From Natrinema soli (GTDB lineage: Archaea; Halobacteriota; Halobacteria; Halobacteriales; Natrialbaceae), in assembly GCF_028618695.1 (NCBI RefSeq), contig NZ_JAQIVI010000034.1, positions 1-64,000 of the forward strand: a stretch of 64,000 nt of DNA, written 5' to 3'. This document shows positions 34,529 through 43,829 of this stretch, piece by piece. Made by a program: the position numbers and the translations under genes. Position 1 is the stretch's first letter; each line of letters begins with the position of its first letter. The notes under the pieces are model-generated. The model was not told where the DNA came from. It saw only the letters and a program-made list of their open reading frames with translations, and did no database searches.

Positions 34529-35923
34529 TCAGAACAGCGGAATCGCACCCGTAAGAACCGCGACGGCCAGCATGACCAGCGACACGGCCCACGCCCAGAG
34601 GAAAGTGAACTTGATATGTTCACCGAGGTCGACGTCAGCAAGTCCGATTAACAGGTACGTTGCGCCCGTCAATGGTGAGAGCGGGAAGCCAACCGTCATC
34701 TGACCGATGAGCGACGCGCGAACGACCGCCACTTCAGGGATCCCGTATGCCTGGGCCGTCTCCGCCAGCACCGGCAGCACACCGAAGTAGTACGCGTCAG
34801 GACTGAACACAAGACTCGCTGGCATTGCGATGAGTCCAACGACACCGGCCATGTACGATCCCATCCACTCAGGCATAATTGAGGCCAAGATACCCGCCAT
34901 CTCAGTGATCATCCCGGACTCGTTAAGAACGCCGAGAAGGACACCCGCAGCCAGGAGGATCCCTACATACGTCATTACGTCCGGGGAGTACGCCTCGAGG
35001 ATATTCTTCTGTGCCTCGTAGTCTCTAACATTAACCACGAGCGCAATCACGAGACCAGTCATGAAGACAATTGCCGGACTGGTAACGTCGAGCATCAGGA
35101 GCGCAATAATTGTGACCGTCACGAGCACATTAAAGTACCATCGCCAGTTCACCCCAGTATCAATTTCTACTCCACCATCGGTCCTGATATCGGAGTCATC
35201 TCCGGCGAGTGCTTCCGTAATGAGTTGTTCCTGTTCGCTCTCGGAAAGATCGATATTCGTGTCGATCCGCCGGCTAAAATAGTACGCGATTAGGAAGATT
35301 GCCACGAAGCCCGCGATCTGAGCCGGAATCAGCGGATTATAGACGTTGCTGACGGTGGCAGCGTCGACGGAACCGATCGCTCGGACCGTTACGCCGCCCC
35401 ATGGGACCAGATTCATTGTTCCGGCGCTTAACGCCGTCAGTGCGGCCAGAATCTTCGTATCCGCATCGAGTGCCATGTAAAGCGGCAGGAGCGCCGGAAT
35501 AGTGATAAGGAAAGTTGTTGCACCCGCACCGTCGAGATGCGTCGCGACCGCCAAGACCACTGTTCCAAAGGTGAGCAGTGCGGGCCGATCCAACACAATG
35601 TGGACTACACGTCTCACAAGCGGATCGAACAGCCCCCTATCCCGCATGATTGCGAAGTACCAGACAGCGAACGCAAACATGGCGGTAATCTCGACAATAC
35701 CCCCTAGTCCGGACGATACGAACTCACCCAGTTCTTCTGGCCCGAAGCCGGCGACCAGTGCTCCGATCACCGGGACAATTATCAGCGTTGGTACCACGTA
35801 CGTTATCTTGCCGATTATCAGCACCAGGATCAGTGCGATCACCAGATACCCGACGATCCCAAGCCCCGTTCCATCGAGCTGCAATGGCACTAATGGCACT
35901 GATTGTGTGATGTTAGCTAACAT
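34529..35923 (-). CDS. CitMHS-family (citrate/metal-type) transporter
   Basis: About 464 aa with 11-12 hydrophobic segments and hairpin loops typical of ion-transporter superfamily carriers: THLDGAGATTFLITIPALLP, ALSAGTMNLVPWGGVTVRAI, TYVGILLAAGVLLGVLNESG and FSPDAYYFGVLPVLAETAQA, then GFPLSPLTGATYLL. These Gly/Pro-rich re-entrant motifs match CitMHS. It would import citrate or a related di- or tricarboxylate with H+ or a metal ion. It is divergent from the citE-like pseudogene, with about 145 bp between. ATG 35923 is preferred over 35926. Confidence 0.88.
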   Translation of the reverse strand: MLANITQSVPLVPLQLDGTGLGIVGYLVIALILVLIIGKITYVVPTLIIVPVIGALVAGFGPEELGEFVSSGLGGIVEITAMFAFAVWYFAIMRDRGLFDPLVRRVVHIVLDRPALLTFGTVVLAVATHLDGAGATTFLITIPALLPLYMALDADTKILAALTALSAGTMNLVPWGGVTVRAIGSVDAATVSNVYNPLIPAQIAGFVAIFLIAYYFSRRIDTNIDLSESEQEQLITEALAGDDSDIRTDGGVEIDTGVNWRWYFNVLVTVTIIALLMLDVTSPAIVFMTGLVIALVVNVRDYEAQKNILEAYSPDVMTYVGILLAAGVLLGVLNESGMITEMAGILASIMPEWMGSYMAGVVGLIAMPASLVFSPDAYYFGVLPVLAETAQAYGIPEVAVVRASLIGQMTVGFPLSPLTGATYLLIGLADVDLGEHIKFTFLWAWAVSLVMLAVAVLTGAIPLF

Positions 35924-36069
35924 CATCTCATAGATGAGAGATAAACCTTAATAATGATTGTGGTGTATGTCAATAACTGTGATATTTTCGCTACGGTGAA
36001 GGGATTGAACGTCGGCTCTAGGCTGACCGAAGTACATATAACCTGACGAATGGATACTCCGACGGAAGT

Positions 36070-37018
36070 ATGAAACCGACACGCTCAGTGCTGTTTGTAC
36101 CTGGCAACCGGCCGAAGTGGATTACCGATGCAGCAACTCACGGAGCCGACCTCATTATTATCGACCTTGAGGACGCCGTCCTGTCGGACGAAACAGCCGC
36201 GGCCAGAGACAGTGTCGCGGACGCAATCCCGACGGTTCATGACAATGGACAACGAATCTTTATCCGCATCAACGGACATCCGAACTCATCAGCCGACCGT
36301 ACGCCAGGGACCTTGAGGCGATCGTTCCCCAAGAGCCGGATGGACTGGTCGTCCCAAAGGTCGAAACCGCCGCTGACATTGAGCGGCTTGAAACCGTCCT
36401 CACGCATATCGAGCGGCGCGACGAACTAACTATCGGCGGTACGGAACTCCTCGTGACGATTGAAACGGCACAGGCGATGAAACACGTCTACGAAATCTGT
36501 CTTGCATCCGAACGTGTTACGTCCATCATGTGTGGGCTTACGAAAGGGACGGACACGAACCGGGCGCTCCGGATTGAGTGGACAGGACCGGGTCGAAAGG
36601 GGCTCGAAACCCTTCACATGCGCCAGAAGGCGTTGCTCGATGCAAGGGCCGCGGGCATCGACTATCCACTCGCTGGTCCGTATGTCGATATCGACGATCA
36701 CGACGGCTTGACCGAGGACATGGAATTCACTCGCGAAATGGGCTATGAAGGATACGTCGTAATCCATCTCACATTGATCCCGCCAACGATTGCTTTACGC
36801 CCGATAACAAAACCATCGAGTACTGGATCGACCTCTACGGAGCACTGCGAGACGCGATTGATCGCGGTGAGAGTGTGATCCGCTACCGTGGAGAGATGAT
36901 TGATACAGCGAACCTCGAGACCGCCAAGGAGCACCTCTGGCGTGCGGCTGCGTTTTAGGACGAACTTGACGACGATGTCACGGCGCGACTGACTAACCTC
37001 GAGTACTCGATGGACTAA
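36070..37018 (+). pseudogene. HpcH/HpaI-CitE family lyase (citramalyl/malyl-CoA lyase-like), broken
   Basis: The start MKPTRSVLFVPGNRPKWITD, then GADLIIIDLEDAVLSDE and FIRING, is a textbook CitE N-terminus. One-base shifts near 36285 and 36770 and an in-frame TAG at 36955-36957 break it. The pieces ELISRPYARDLEAIVPQEPD, LVVPKVETAADIERLETVL, TELLVTIETAQAMKHVYEIC and HIDPANDCFTPDNKTIEYWI otherwise give a full-length lyase. The enzyme would split a 3-hydroxyacyl-CoA such as citramalyl-CoA to acetyl-CoA plus an oxo acid. Confidence 0.85.
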
Positions 37019-37085
37019 GCCTATCACCACTTCACAGGCAAGATAAATGAAGAAACTCGTTGCGGCCGAACAGCTGGCTCCTTCT

Positions 37086-38288
37086 CTACCGCTCCGGGTG
37101 GGACGTCTCCGGCGATCCGACGACGCCGCACTCAATCAGTTCAGCAACCTCCGCCTCGGTGTACCCCATCCGCTCGAGTGTCTCATACGTGTCTTCACCG
37201 ACGCGGGGAACGCCTCGCGTAATCCCCGTCGTATCGTCGGCGTACTTTACAGGGTGATCAACTACCGACAGCTCCTCGTCACCCAGCTGTATGCTGGATA
37301 ATAGCTCCCGATGGTTCACATGGTCGTCCTCCCAGACCTCTTTTGTGTCGTAAATCGGTCCGCTCGGGACGCCGTGATCGGACATCACGTCAAACCACTC
37401 GTCCGTTGACTGTGTGACTAGTTCGTCTTCCAGAATTGACTCGAGTTCGTCCCGGTTTTCGCGTCGCCGGTCGGCAGTCTGAAACCGGTCGTCCGTCGCG
37501 AGCTCGGGGCGACCGATAGCGGTACACAACTTTTCCCAGTGATGGTCCTGAACGACGACGATCGCGAGGTATGAATCTGCTGTTTCGAAGACACCGTAGG
37601 GGACAAACTCGTCCAATTTGTTCCCCATTCGCGGATACGGCTCATCCGTCGCGAAGGTATAACCAGCCCTGACGGTCAGCCAAGAGAGCATACAATCCAA
37701 CATTGAGACATCGACGTATTGTCCCTCTCCAGTGCGTTCACGTCGGAAGAGCGCACCGAGAATTCCCTGGACTGCATACATGGAACCGGCGATATCGGCG
37801 ATCGGAATCCCCGAGCGGTACGGTTTTGAGTCCGGCGGTCCTGTGATGCTCATGTTCCCCGACATCGCCTGCGCGATGATATCCAGCGCGGGATACTCAG
37901 CGTACGGCCCCTCCTGCCCGAATCCGCTGATTGAGCAGTAGATGATTTTTGGATTTCGGTCGGCGACCGCTTCGTAATCGATCCCGAACCGTTCCATCGC
38001 CCCCGGTCGAAAATTCTCGACAACTACATCGGCATCCTCAGCCAACTTGAGAAAGAGTTCCGCCCCTTCGTCGCTCTTGAGGTTCAAGGAAACGGATCGC
38101 TTGTTTCGATTGACGGACGCGAAGTAGGAGCTGAAATCATCCACGTAGGGCGGATTGTGGCGGCCCACGTCGCCGCCCGTCGGTCGTTCGATCTTCATGA
38201 CGTCAGCGCCCATATCGGCGAGCGTCATCGACGCGAACGATCCCGAGACGACCTGCGTTACGTCCAAAACAGTGACAGTGTCAAGCAT
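37086..38288 (-). CDS. CaiB/BaiF-type (class III) CoA-transferase
   Basis: About 400 aa from ATG 38288; the frame is open to 38330. It starts LDTVTVLDVTQVVSGSFASM, has LADMGADVMKIERPTGGD, RNKRSVSLNLKSDEG, VVVENFRPGAMERFGIDYEA and IIYCSISGFGQEGPYAEYPA. The catalytic Asp lies in YPALDIIAQAMSG. It moves CoA between carboxylates such as succinyl-CoA and a hydroxy- or unsaturated dicarboxylate. With the transporter and CitE-like lyase nearby, a citramalate, itaconate or mesaconate route is the likeliest (inference). Confidence 0.9.
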   Translation of the reverse strand: MLDTVTVLDVTQVVSGSFASMTLADMGADVMKIERPTGGDVGRHNPPYVDDFSSYFASVNRNKRSVSLNLKSDEGAELFLKLAEDADVVVENFRPGAMERFGIDYEAVADRNPKIIYCSISGFGQEGPYAEYPALDIIAQAMSGNMSITGPPDSKPYRSGIPIADIAGSMYAVQGILGALFRRERTGEGQYVDVSMLDCMLSWLTVRAGYTFATDEPYPRMGNKLDEFVPYGVFETADSYLAIVVVQDHHWEKLCTAIGRPELATDDRFQTADRRRENRDELESILEDELVTQSTDEWFDVMSDHGVPSGPIYDTKEVWEDDHVNHRELLSSIQLGDEELSVVDHPVKYADDTTGITRGVPRVGEDTYETLERMGYTEAEVAELIECGVVGSPETSHPER

Positions 38289-38436
38289 GGTTTTCGTACC
38301 CTCAGTAGTCGGGCTACGTGAACGTGGCATTGGAACCTTAATAAATGTTTATCCCATCAGGTTGTATCTCGACGGTAGCTCAGCCAACCTATCGGTTGTG
38401 CGCTCGGAATCTCTGTGACCGTTCGAAGAGTGGCTG

Positions 38437-38449
38437 TTCATATTGTGAA
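38437..38449. promoter_or_regulatory. Candidate IclR operator
   Basis: TTCATATTGTGAA is an inverted repeat (TTCA/TGAA) between the divergent CoA-transferase and iclR genes. Its core CATATTGTG is also in the putative operator at 2775. Function inferred. Confidence 0.35.
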
Positions 38450-38514
38450 TTCTATATCGAAATGATCAACTGTGAGTAACTGATAAATAGCTGGATACGG
38501 AATTCCAGAGTAAC

Positions 38515-39306
38515 ATGGGAAGGAAAAACTCGGGCAACGCTGACGACCTAGCCAGCGGAACCACAATCAAATCGGTCAATACATCGCTCTTGATCGTCAA
38601 AGCACTCAAGCAGGAACAGACGGCGAAAGTAAGTAAACTGGCCGAACTGACAGGATACTCAAAAGCGAACGTGTACAAGCATCTCAACACGCTCAAAACA
38701 CAGGGCTTCGTGGAGCAGGACGGTGACCAGTTCCGTCTTGGACTGGGGTATCTTGATCTCGGTGGTCGAGTCAGAGAGCAACTCGAAGGCCAGCACATCA
38801 TCAAACCGAAAATAGCCGAGATTGCTGAGAAGACCGAGGAAGTTGCCCAATACATGGTCGAGTCGAACGGCAAATCAGTTATTATCTTCAAGGAGGTTGG
38901 TCATCAGGGCGTGTCACTCCGAACGAGAGTAGGCGCGCATCTCCCGGTCCATCAGGTTGCATCGGGGAAGGCTATGCTTGCGTTCATGTCTGATTCACGC
39001 GTCAACGAGATTATTCAGTGTCATGGACTCCCGGCAGCGACGGAAAACACGATTACTGATCCGGATACACTCTCGGACGAACTAGCTAAAATACGAGAGC
39101 AGGGATATGCGACCAATCGCTCAGAGAGTACAAAAAAGTTATTCGCCGTCTCGGTTCCCGTTATGACCGCTCCGGAGGAGCTTATCGGTACATGTACCGT
39201 TTCTGGACCGACGCATCGTATGAAAGGCGAGGAGAAAACTTCCCAGGTGATCGAAATATTACGAAGTGTTACTAATGAAATCGAACTTAGCCTCGTTCAT
39301 TCTTGA
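38515..39306 (+). CDS. IclR-family transcriptional regulator
   Basis: 263 aa. The N-terminal winged helix is at about residues 20-85 (AKVSKLAELTGYSKANVYKH, LNTLKTQGFVEQDGDQFRLG) and the effector domain follows (VHQVASGKAMLAFMSDSRVN, REQGYATNRSES). It is divergent from the CoA-transferase and most likely controls the adjacent dicarboxylate genes. It has lower GC than the genes around it and ends 118 bp before an IS6 transposase. Confidence 0.92.
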   Translation: MGRKNSGNADDLASGTTIKSVNTSLLIVKALKQEQTAKVSKLAELTGYSKANVYKHLNTLKTQGFVEQDGDQFRLGLGYLDLGGRVREQLEGQHIIKPKIAEIAEKTEEVAQYMVESNGKSVIIFKEVGHQGVSLRTRVGAHLPVHQVASGKAMLAFMSDSRVNEIIQCHGLPAATENTITDPDTLSDELAKIREQGYATNRSESTKKLFAVSVPVMTAPEELIGTCTVSGPTHRMKGEEKTSQVIEILRSVTNEIELSLVHS

Positions 39307-39423
39307 AATCATCTTATTGTGAGTTTCTATATTGGAATATACTATCGTGAAAGTCATAACCATTGTTACCGATTAGATGTTTACAATTGTATGGTTGTAA
39401 ATGTCTGGATCGTAAGACGACTC

Positions 39424-40098
39424 ATGCAACTCGCAGACCTGCTCAGCGAGTGCTACGCAGCGAAATTTGAAATCTTGGGAGCAAAAGCGGACGGAGACGC
39501 CCGTCAGGTGTTCGCCGTCCAGCTCCACGCGACCGGTTGTTCGCTTCGAGAGATACAAGCGGTTCTTGGCTTACTCGGCGTTAAACGCTCTCACCAAGCG
39601 ATCTGGAACTGAATACATCAGCTGTCTGATAGCGTGCCAGACCCGCCGACGGCGAAGCCGTCGCGGGTCGCGGTTGACGAAACCGCTGTCAAGATTAACG
39701 GCGACCGATCTTGGATGTATGCTGCAATAGACCTTGACACAAAGTTCATCCTCGATGTCGCACTCTTTGGTCGGCGAGGCACCGATCCAGCTGCTGCGTT
39801 TCTGCATGGACTTGCCGAGAAACACGATCTCTCCGAGGCCGAGTTTCTCGTCGATGGTGCAGGCTATCTGACTGCACTCTCCCGATTAGGGTTGAGCGGT
39901 CACCTCGACTATGTCGATCGAAACCATATCGAAAAGTGGTTTCATACTCTCAAAATACGGGTTGACCGCTTCCATAACTCCTGGGTGAGCAGTCGGGCGA
40001 GCGTCAGAGAGTGGCTTGAACAGTTCGTACACTACTACAACACACAACGACCACATCAATCACTCAACAGACAGATGCCAGCAGAGGTGCTAAACTAG
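39424..40098 (+). pseudogene. IS6-family transposase with one in-frame opal codon
   Basis: MQLADLLSECYAAKFEILGA, VQLHATGCSLREIQAVLGLL, GVKRSHQAIWN, TGA (39610-39612), IHQLSDSVPDPPTAKPSRVA, VDETAVKINGDRSWMYAAID, FLVDGAGYLTALSRLGL and RNHIEKWFHTLKIRVDRFHN. Asp, Asp and Glu of the DDE triad are kept, so the enzyme is broken only by TGG to TGA at the conserved WNW. About 224 codons in total. Confidence 0.85.
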
Positions 40099-40106
40099 AC
40101 AGTGCC
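39424..40106 (+). mobile_element. IS6-family element lacking a recognisable left end
   Basis: The right end (CTAAACTAGACAGTGCC, to 40106) is clear. No matching left repeat exists upstream of the transposase start, so the left end was lost or replaced. It borders the dicarboxylate cluster on the right. Confidence 0.65.
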
Positions 40107-40202
40107 ACTTTCACCCCACTACCTGGAGATTAACTAGTTCAGAGATAAGAACAGCCACTGACGACACACCGAGGAGTCACACGACACCTATGAGCGACTA
40201 CG

Positions 40203-41213
40203 ATGATGATCGCTGGGAGTTCGCTCCCGAAGGAAGTATTGCCCCCGATGCGACCGACTCGAGAGCCGTCGACGACGGTAGCTACGAGACATGTCGACGA
40301 CTCGCTCGAGAACGGCCACGTAGGGTATCCAGACGCTCCTGAACCAGCATCTCACGAGGACGACTCCACCGCTGAGAATCGGTGCGAGTGTGGCGCAGCG
40401 ATCGCTCACGATCGAACAAAGTGCGACTGCTGCCTCACGAACAGCCTCGACTATGGTGATCTGGCGGTTGAACCCGACACCAAGCGCAAACTGACTGGGC
40501 TGGTTCACGTTCTCGTCGACGCGAAAACCGAGCAGAACGCCATTAGCAAAGCCAAGGCCGTTTTCAAAGGATTAACAGGTGGTCTCTTCACCATTTCTAT
40601 CGACGGTATCGACGAGTGCGAAGTGATCGCTGACCTCGAGGGCGAGCTTGTCACGCGCTTCACTCGTGAATGGGGCCAGTTGCCTGGTGCCGCTGCCGTC
40701 GAGACGACTGAAGGACAGCGCCAGCTCGATATCATCCGCCAGAACGCTGGCCACGACTACACTATAGCTGCTGAGGAGAGCACCGACAACACCGAGGAAA
40801 ACCGACCGACGCTCGAGCCAGTGCTGTTCGACGCTGAAGGCAAGCCGATCACTGACATCGAGGAGGTCGGCCAGCTGATCGCTGGCGGTACGCTCGAGCG
40901 AACTAGTCCCAACTGGGATATTGACGAATACCCACGACGGGACGAGCCAACACGCACCTGGATCGTTCCCGCGATCGCCCTCGAACACGTCTCCCCACCG
41001 GATCGCTCCGAGAACCCTCCTCGTGAAGGGCGAACCCGTCGGAATCTGGAGTGCAGGTCGTGCAGTGAGACGACACGACACACATTCGGTGGCTTCGATG
41101 AAGTGCCAGTTCCAGAGATTCCCGACTCACCGATCTGGGAATGTACCCGGTGTCAGTCACACCGGCACGGCCCGGATCCTGACAATCCAAGAGAGGACAC
41201 GCACCACCAGTGA
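40203..41213 (+). CDS. Island protein 15, multi-zinc-ribbon protein (probable N-terminal frameshift)
   Basis: 336 codons in the open frame. The frame from ATG 40190 gives an acidic, native-looking start (MSDYDDDRWEFAPEGSIAPD) but fails after about 34 codons, whereas the downstream frame begins with non-native Pro/Thr-rich residues. A one-base shift near 40290 therefore probably joins ...DDGSYET to HVDDSLENGHVGYPDAPEPA. The body has CECGAAIAHDRTKCDCC near the start, a central HVLVDAKTEQNAISKAKAVF region and C-terminal CRSCSETTRHTF and CTRCQSHRHG. It is therefore a protein with at least two zinc ribbons. Function unknown. Confidence 0.65.
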   Translation: MMIAGSSLPKEVLPPMRPTREPSTTVATRHVDDSLENGHVGYPDAPEPASHEDDSTAENRCECGAAIAHDRTKCDCCLTNSLDYGDLAVEPDTKRKLTGLVHVLVDAKTEQNAISKAKAVFKGLTGGLFTISIDGIDECEVIADLEGELVTRFTREWGQLPGAAAVETTEGQRQLDIIRQNAGHDYTIAAEESTDNTEENRPTLEPVLFDAEGKPITDIEEVGQLIAGGTLERTSPNWDIDEYPRRDEPTRTWIVPAIALEHVSPPDRSENPPREGRTRRNLECRSCSETTRHTFGGFDEVPVPEIPDSPIWECTRCQSHRHGPDPDNPREDTHHQ

Positions 41214-41283
41214 ACCAGGAACCCGGATGGCGAGACTCTCTCGCTGCTCCAAAATGACCGTCAGATCAGAGTCAACGTCTCGT

Positions 41284-41322
41284 GGTGTTGTTTCTCTCCT
41301 CGAGAGGTGAGAGGATCTCACG
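41284..41322 (+). promoter_or_regulatory. Hairpin-SD leader 8
   Basis: GGTGTTGTTTCT, the hairpin CTCCTCGAGAGG, then GAGAGGA and ATG at 41323. Confidence 0.75.
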
Positions 41323-41532
41323 ATGTCTGAAACTGATTGCACTGACGAGCCACTGACGCCAGCACAGCGCCTCGAGTCATCGAATCCCCGGCTCATTGAT
41401 GCGGGAATCGCGACAATCACCGACATGGAGACACTCCAGGCGTGTTTCGCCTATGAAAACCAGCACCAACAACGCCTTCCGATCCTCAAACTGCTAGCTC
41501 AGCGAGCTGAAGAGCTTCGCGAGGAGTCGTGA
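41323..41532 (+). CDS. Island protein 16, small acidic protein
   Basis: 69 aa: MSETDCTDEPLTPAQRLESS, NPRLIDAGIATITDMETLQA, CFAYENQHQQRLPILKLLAQ, RAEELREES. Predicted helical throughout. The start is fixed by leader 8. Unknown family. Confidence 0.7.
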   Translation: MSETDCTDEPLTPAQRLESSNPRLIDAGIATITDMETLQACFAYENQHQQRLPILKLLAQRAEELREES

Positions 41533-41568
41533 CTGGTCCACCAATCGCGACGCCTGCGAAGATTTGAG

Positions 41569-41609
41569 AGTGTTGTTTGCACCCTTGAGAGGGGTGGAGG
41601 GTTTTCCAG
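41569..41609 (+). promoter_or_regulatory. Hairpin-SD leader 9
   Basis: AGTGTTGTTTGC, the arms ACCCTT/AGGGGT, then GGAGGG and ATG at 41610. Its hairpin and ribosome site match leader 5 exactly over ACCCTTGAGAGGGGTGGAGG. Confidence 0.8.
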
Positions 41610-41939
41610 ATGACAGATCGTCCTGAGCTTACGATCCAACAGCAGACAGCGTTCACCGCTGACGGTGGACTCGAACCGATCGAAGAAAATGTTGCGACCT
41701 CGCTCGAGGATTTCGGTGCTGACATGAGTTATCGCGAAATTGAAACACGACTTGATCGCCCCGTAGGCAGCGAGTTCGCACAAAGCGTCGACGATCGCGT
41801 CGAAGTTCGATACTTGAAGGGCGACAATACCGACCAGACATCGCTGTTCGCGGAGACGGCTGACGACCAGCTGACGCTGACGGGCGACGACGCCAGCGCC
41901 CAGTTCCTCTTCGATTCGCCCGGTGAGCACAGTGACTGA
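41610..41939 (+). CDS. Island protein 17, unknown function
   Basis: 109 aa, acidic. TDRPELTIQQQTAFTADGGL, NVATSLEDFGADMSYREIET and FAETADDQLTLTGDDASAQF are its main stretches; it looks alpha/beta without cysteines. It overlaps the next gene by 17 bases. Function unknown. Confidence 0.7.
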   Translation: MTDRPELTIQQQTAFTADGGLEPIEENVATSLEDFGADMSYREIETRLDRPVGSEFAQSVDDRVEVRYLKGDNTDQTSLFAETADDQLTLTGDDASAQFLFDSPGEHSD

Positions 41940-42171
41940 TTCTTCCCAGGATGCCCCTCAGACTGACGAACGGAGAGTCACACAGACGAGCGCAAGAGCA
42001 CGCATACGCGCGTTGGTCGTCGCGACTCCCGATCCACCAGTCAAAGGCGGCTATACCCACGGTGATCCATGTCCCCGCTGTGAAGCAGCGGTGTTGACTG
42101 GACGATTCGACGAGAACCGAGAGCAATTTCTCGAGTGTGAGCGGTGCCTGTACCGTCCCACAAGCAGGTGA
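41923..42171 (+). CDS. Island protein 18, zinc-ribbon protein
   Basis: 82 aa from GTG 41923. The charged N-terminus (MSTVTDSSQDAPQTDERRVT) is followed by HGDPCPRCEAAVLTGRFD and ECERCLYRPTSR, two CxxC knuckles forming one ribbon. It is translationally coupled to the previous gene. Role unknown. Confidence 0.7.
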   Translation: MSTVTDSSQDAPQTDERRVTQTSARARIRALVVATPDPPVKGGYTHGDPCPRCEAAVLTGRFDENREQFLECERCLYRPTSR

Positions 42172-42200
42172 GACGCCGAATCCGCGTCACATCGTCCGGT

Positions 42201-42261
42201 GGTGTTGATCGCGCCCCAGAGGCATGGAGGCGCTCGAAACAGAGCGCTTTCGGTGAGATCG
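42201..42261 (+). promoter_or_regulatory. Hairpin-SD leader 10 (degenerate, long form)
   Basis: GGTGTTGATCGC, weakened arms GCCCC/GAGGC, then TGGAGGC and about 33 more bases (including GGTGA) before ATG 42262. Confidence 0.55.
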
Positions 42262-42339
42262 ATGTGTTACGAAACCGACTGCCCAGAGACGAATCGCCAC
42301 CAAACCGTCCTCGAAGCGCTCGAGGAGGAGCGATCCTAA
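42262..42339 (+). CDS. Possible 25-aa peptide
   Basis: MCYETDCPETNRHQTVLEAL then EEERS and TAA. It overlaps the next ATG by one base (TAATG), and a GGTGA ribosome site lies just upstream. It may be a small protein or a leader peptide for the downstream gene. Confidence 0.4.
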   Translation: MCYETDCPETNRHQTVLEALEEERS

Positions 42340-42689
42340 TGGGTGCCGTGACGTTCGAGACGCTCACGTTCGGGGAGACTGCCGACAAGGCGTTCAGCAA
42401 CGCCGTCGAGGACGCGAAGCATTTGCACGGCCACGGCGGCTATACGGGGACGATCGCCGAAAAGTCCTCGTTCGAAGTCATCCCCGAGCAAGAGCATCAC
42501 AGAAAGCAGAAACGTCGATACGCGCACCAGCTACTCGAGGATGGAGATGAGCGGATCCGAAGTAAGTGGGGTCCCGCCGGAGCGATCAACTGTTCGGGGA
42601 CGACGGGAGCCAAGCGTTATCGCGAACAGCACGGGCTAAAAGGCAAGCATGGCGACGGTTGGCTCTTCTTCGGCTGGGCTTCCCACTGA
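42339..42689 (+). CDS. Island protein 20, unknown function
   Basis: 116 aa from ATG 42339. MGAVTFETLTFGETADKAFS, NAVEDAKHLHGHGGYTGTIA, EKSSFEVIPEQEHHRKQKRR, then GPAGAINCSGTTGAKRYREQ and GDGWLFFGWASH. The pattern of an alpha/beta domain with HGHGGYTGTI and a Gly/Trp-rich end recurs on haloarchaeal plasmids, but I know no function. It is the last intact gene of the main island before an IS630 insertion. Confidence 0.65.
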   Translation: MGAVTFETLTFGETADKAFSNAVEDAKHLHGHGGYTGTIAEKSSFEVIPEQEHHRKQKRRYAHQLLEDGDERIRSKWGPAGAINCSGTTGAKRYREQHGLKGKHGDGWLFFGWASH

Positions 42690-42707
42690 TCCGACCCCTC
42701 GCATGCG

Positions 42708-42766
42708 GTTCTGTTGTTCCACCTCCCTTCAGGAGTGAGGAGACTCGTGTTTCAGGCGTCACCATC
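42708..42766 (+). promoter_or_regulatory. Hairpin-SD leader 11, cut off from its gene by IS630
   Basis: CTGTTGTTCC, the hairpin CTCCCTTCAGGAG, then TGAGGAG. No ORF follows; the IS630 end begins at 42767. The island therefore once continued to the right. Confidence 0.6.
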
Positions 42767-43826
42767 CTATAGTAGACGTTAGAAATAATTGCTCGTCTTT
42801 GGCACAGAAAGTTGCTCAAGAGCGGTATCGATCGCTGTTGTGAGTTCATCAAGCGAGTCGAGGAACCGATTACTAAGAGTCGTTTGCAGCTGTCGCCAGC
42901 ACTCTTCGACCGGATTTAGTTCTGGCGAATACGCCGGCAATGTGATGAATGCGAGGTCGTCACGGGCCGCCAAGTCCGTGACGGTCGACGCCTGAAAGTA
43001 CGGCGCTCCATCTCACACAACGAGCAGATCATCTTCGAATTCTTTACATAATTTGAGAATGGAATGTTTCGCGTAATCGGCAGTAACGTACTCTTCGAAT
43101 CGAGCGAAAAAGCGATCACCGAAAACGGTGATCGCGCCCAAAAGACACGTCCAGTCGCGTTGTCCGGATAATTCAACAGCTGGCCGCTTGCCGCGCGGAA
43201 ACCACGCGGCACGCGGCTTAACCTAGACTAATTTCTTGGTTTGATCGATACAGACTACGGTGGCGTCCATCTTCCGCCGCTTTTTTAAGTTTCTCGCGGA
43301 ACATTTGCTGTTCGTCAGCATCAGACTCGGCGGCTGTACGGCGTGGTTTTTGGTAACTCAACCCCGCTTCTTTGAGCAACCGCCGACAGCTCGGGATTGA
43401 GTACTCGACATCGTACGTCTTCTTCAGATACTGCTTGACAAGCGCCGGCGTCCACGCCGGCGCGTCAATCCCAACTTCCGCAGGAGATTGGTGGACAGTT
43501 TCTTCGAACGCCTTTTGCTCATCTACTGAGAGCTTTCGTTTTCTCCCAGATCGGTGAGTATCAGTCATGGCCTGTTCAATCGACTCGTCGGTGTCGAGTC
43601 GCTTGAGCCAGCTATAGATTGTCCGTCGCTGAACGCCGTACCACTCGGCTAGTTCAGTTTATGTAAGACCGTTTTTGTACGCTATTGCCGCTAATAGCCG
43701 TTGTGTCGGCTTCTTTCCCTCAGCATTGTCGAGAGCATCTTGCAATTCCTCGACAGAGATCTCATCAAGGTGATCCATTACATCCAACTACAGTTTCTGA
43801 GTAGAAAGTTCTAACGGGTACTATAG
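42767..43826 (-). mobile_element. IS630-family element
   Basis: The left end CTATAGTAGACGTTAGAA and right end TTCTAACGGGTACTATAG are inverted repeats that flank about 1.06 kb, the size expected for IS630, with TA at the tips as for this family's target. It inserted directly behind leader 11. Confidence 0.75.
42779..43778 (-). pseudogene. IS630-family transposase with several lesions
   Basis: The N-terminal HTH (MDHLDEISVEELQDALDNAE, ELAEWYGVQRRTIYSWLKRL) holds a TAA near 43660. The middle (ALVKQYLKKTYDVEYSIPSC) shifts frame near 43225. The catalytic half (DQTKKL, LLVV, stop, DGAPYFQ, and SPELNPVEECWRQLQT) contains a TGA near 43018. At least three lesions, so inactive. Confidence 0.8.
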
Positions 43827-43829
43827 TTC

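Noticed and set aside
23603..42766. Regularly recurring CCCC/GGGG palindromes as rho-independent terminators
   Set aside because: They lie just upstream of start codons with a ribosome site after them and have no T-run, so they are 5' leaders.
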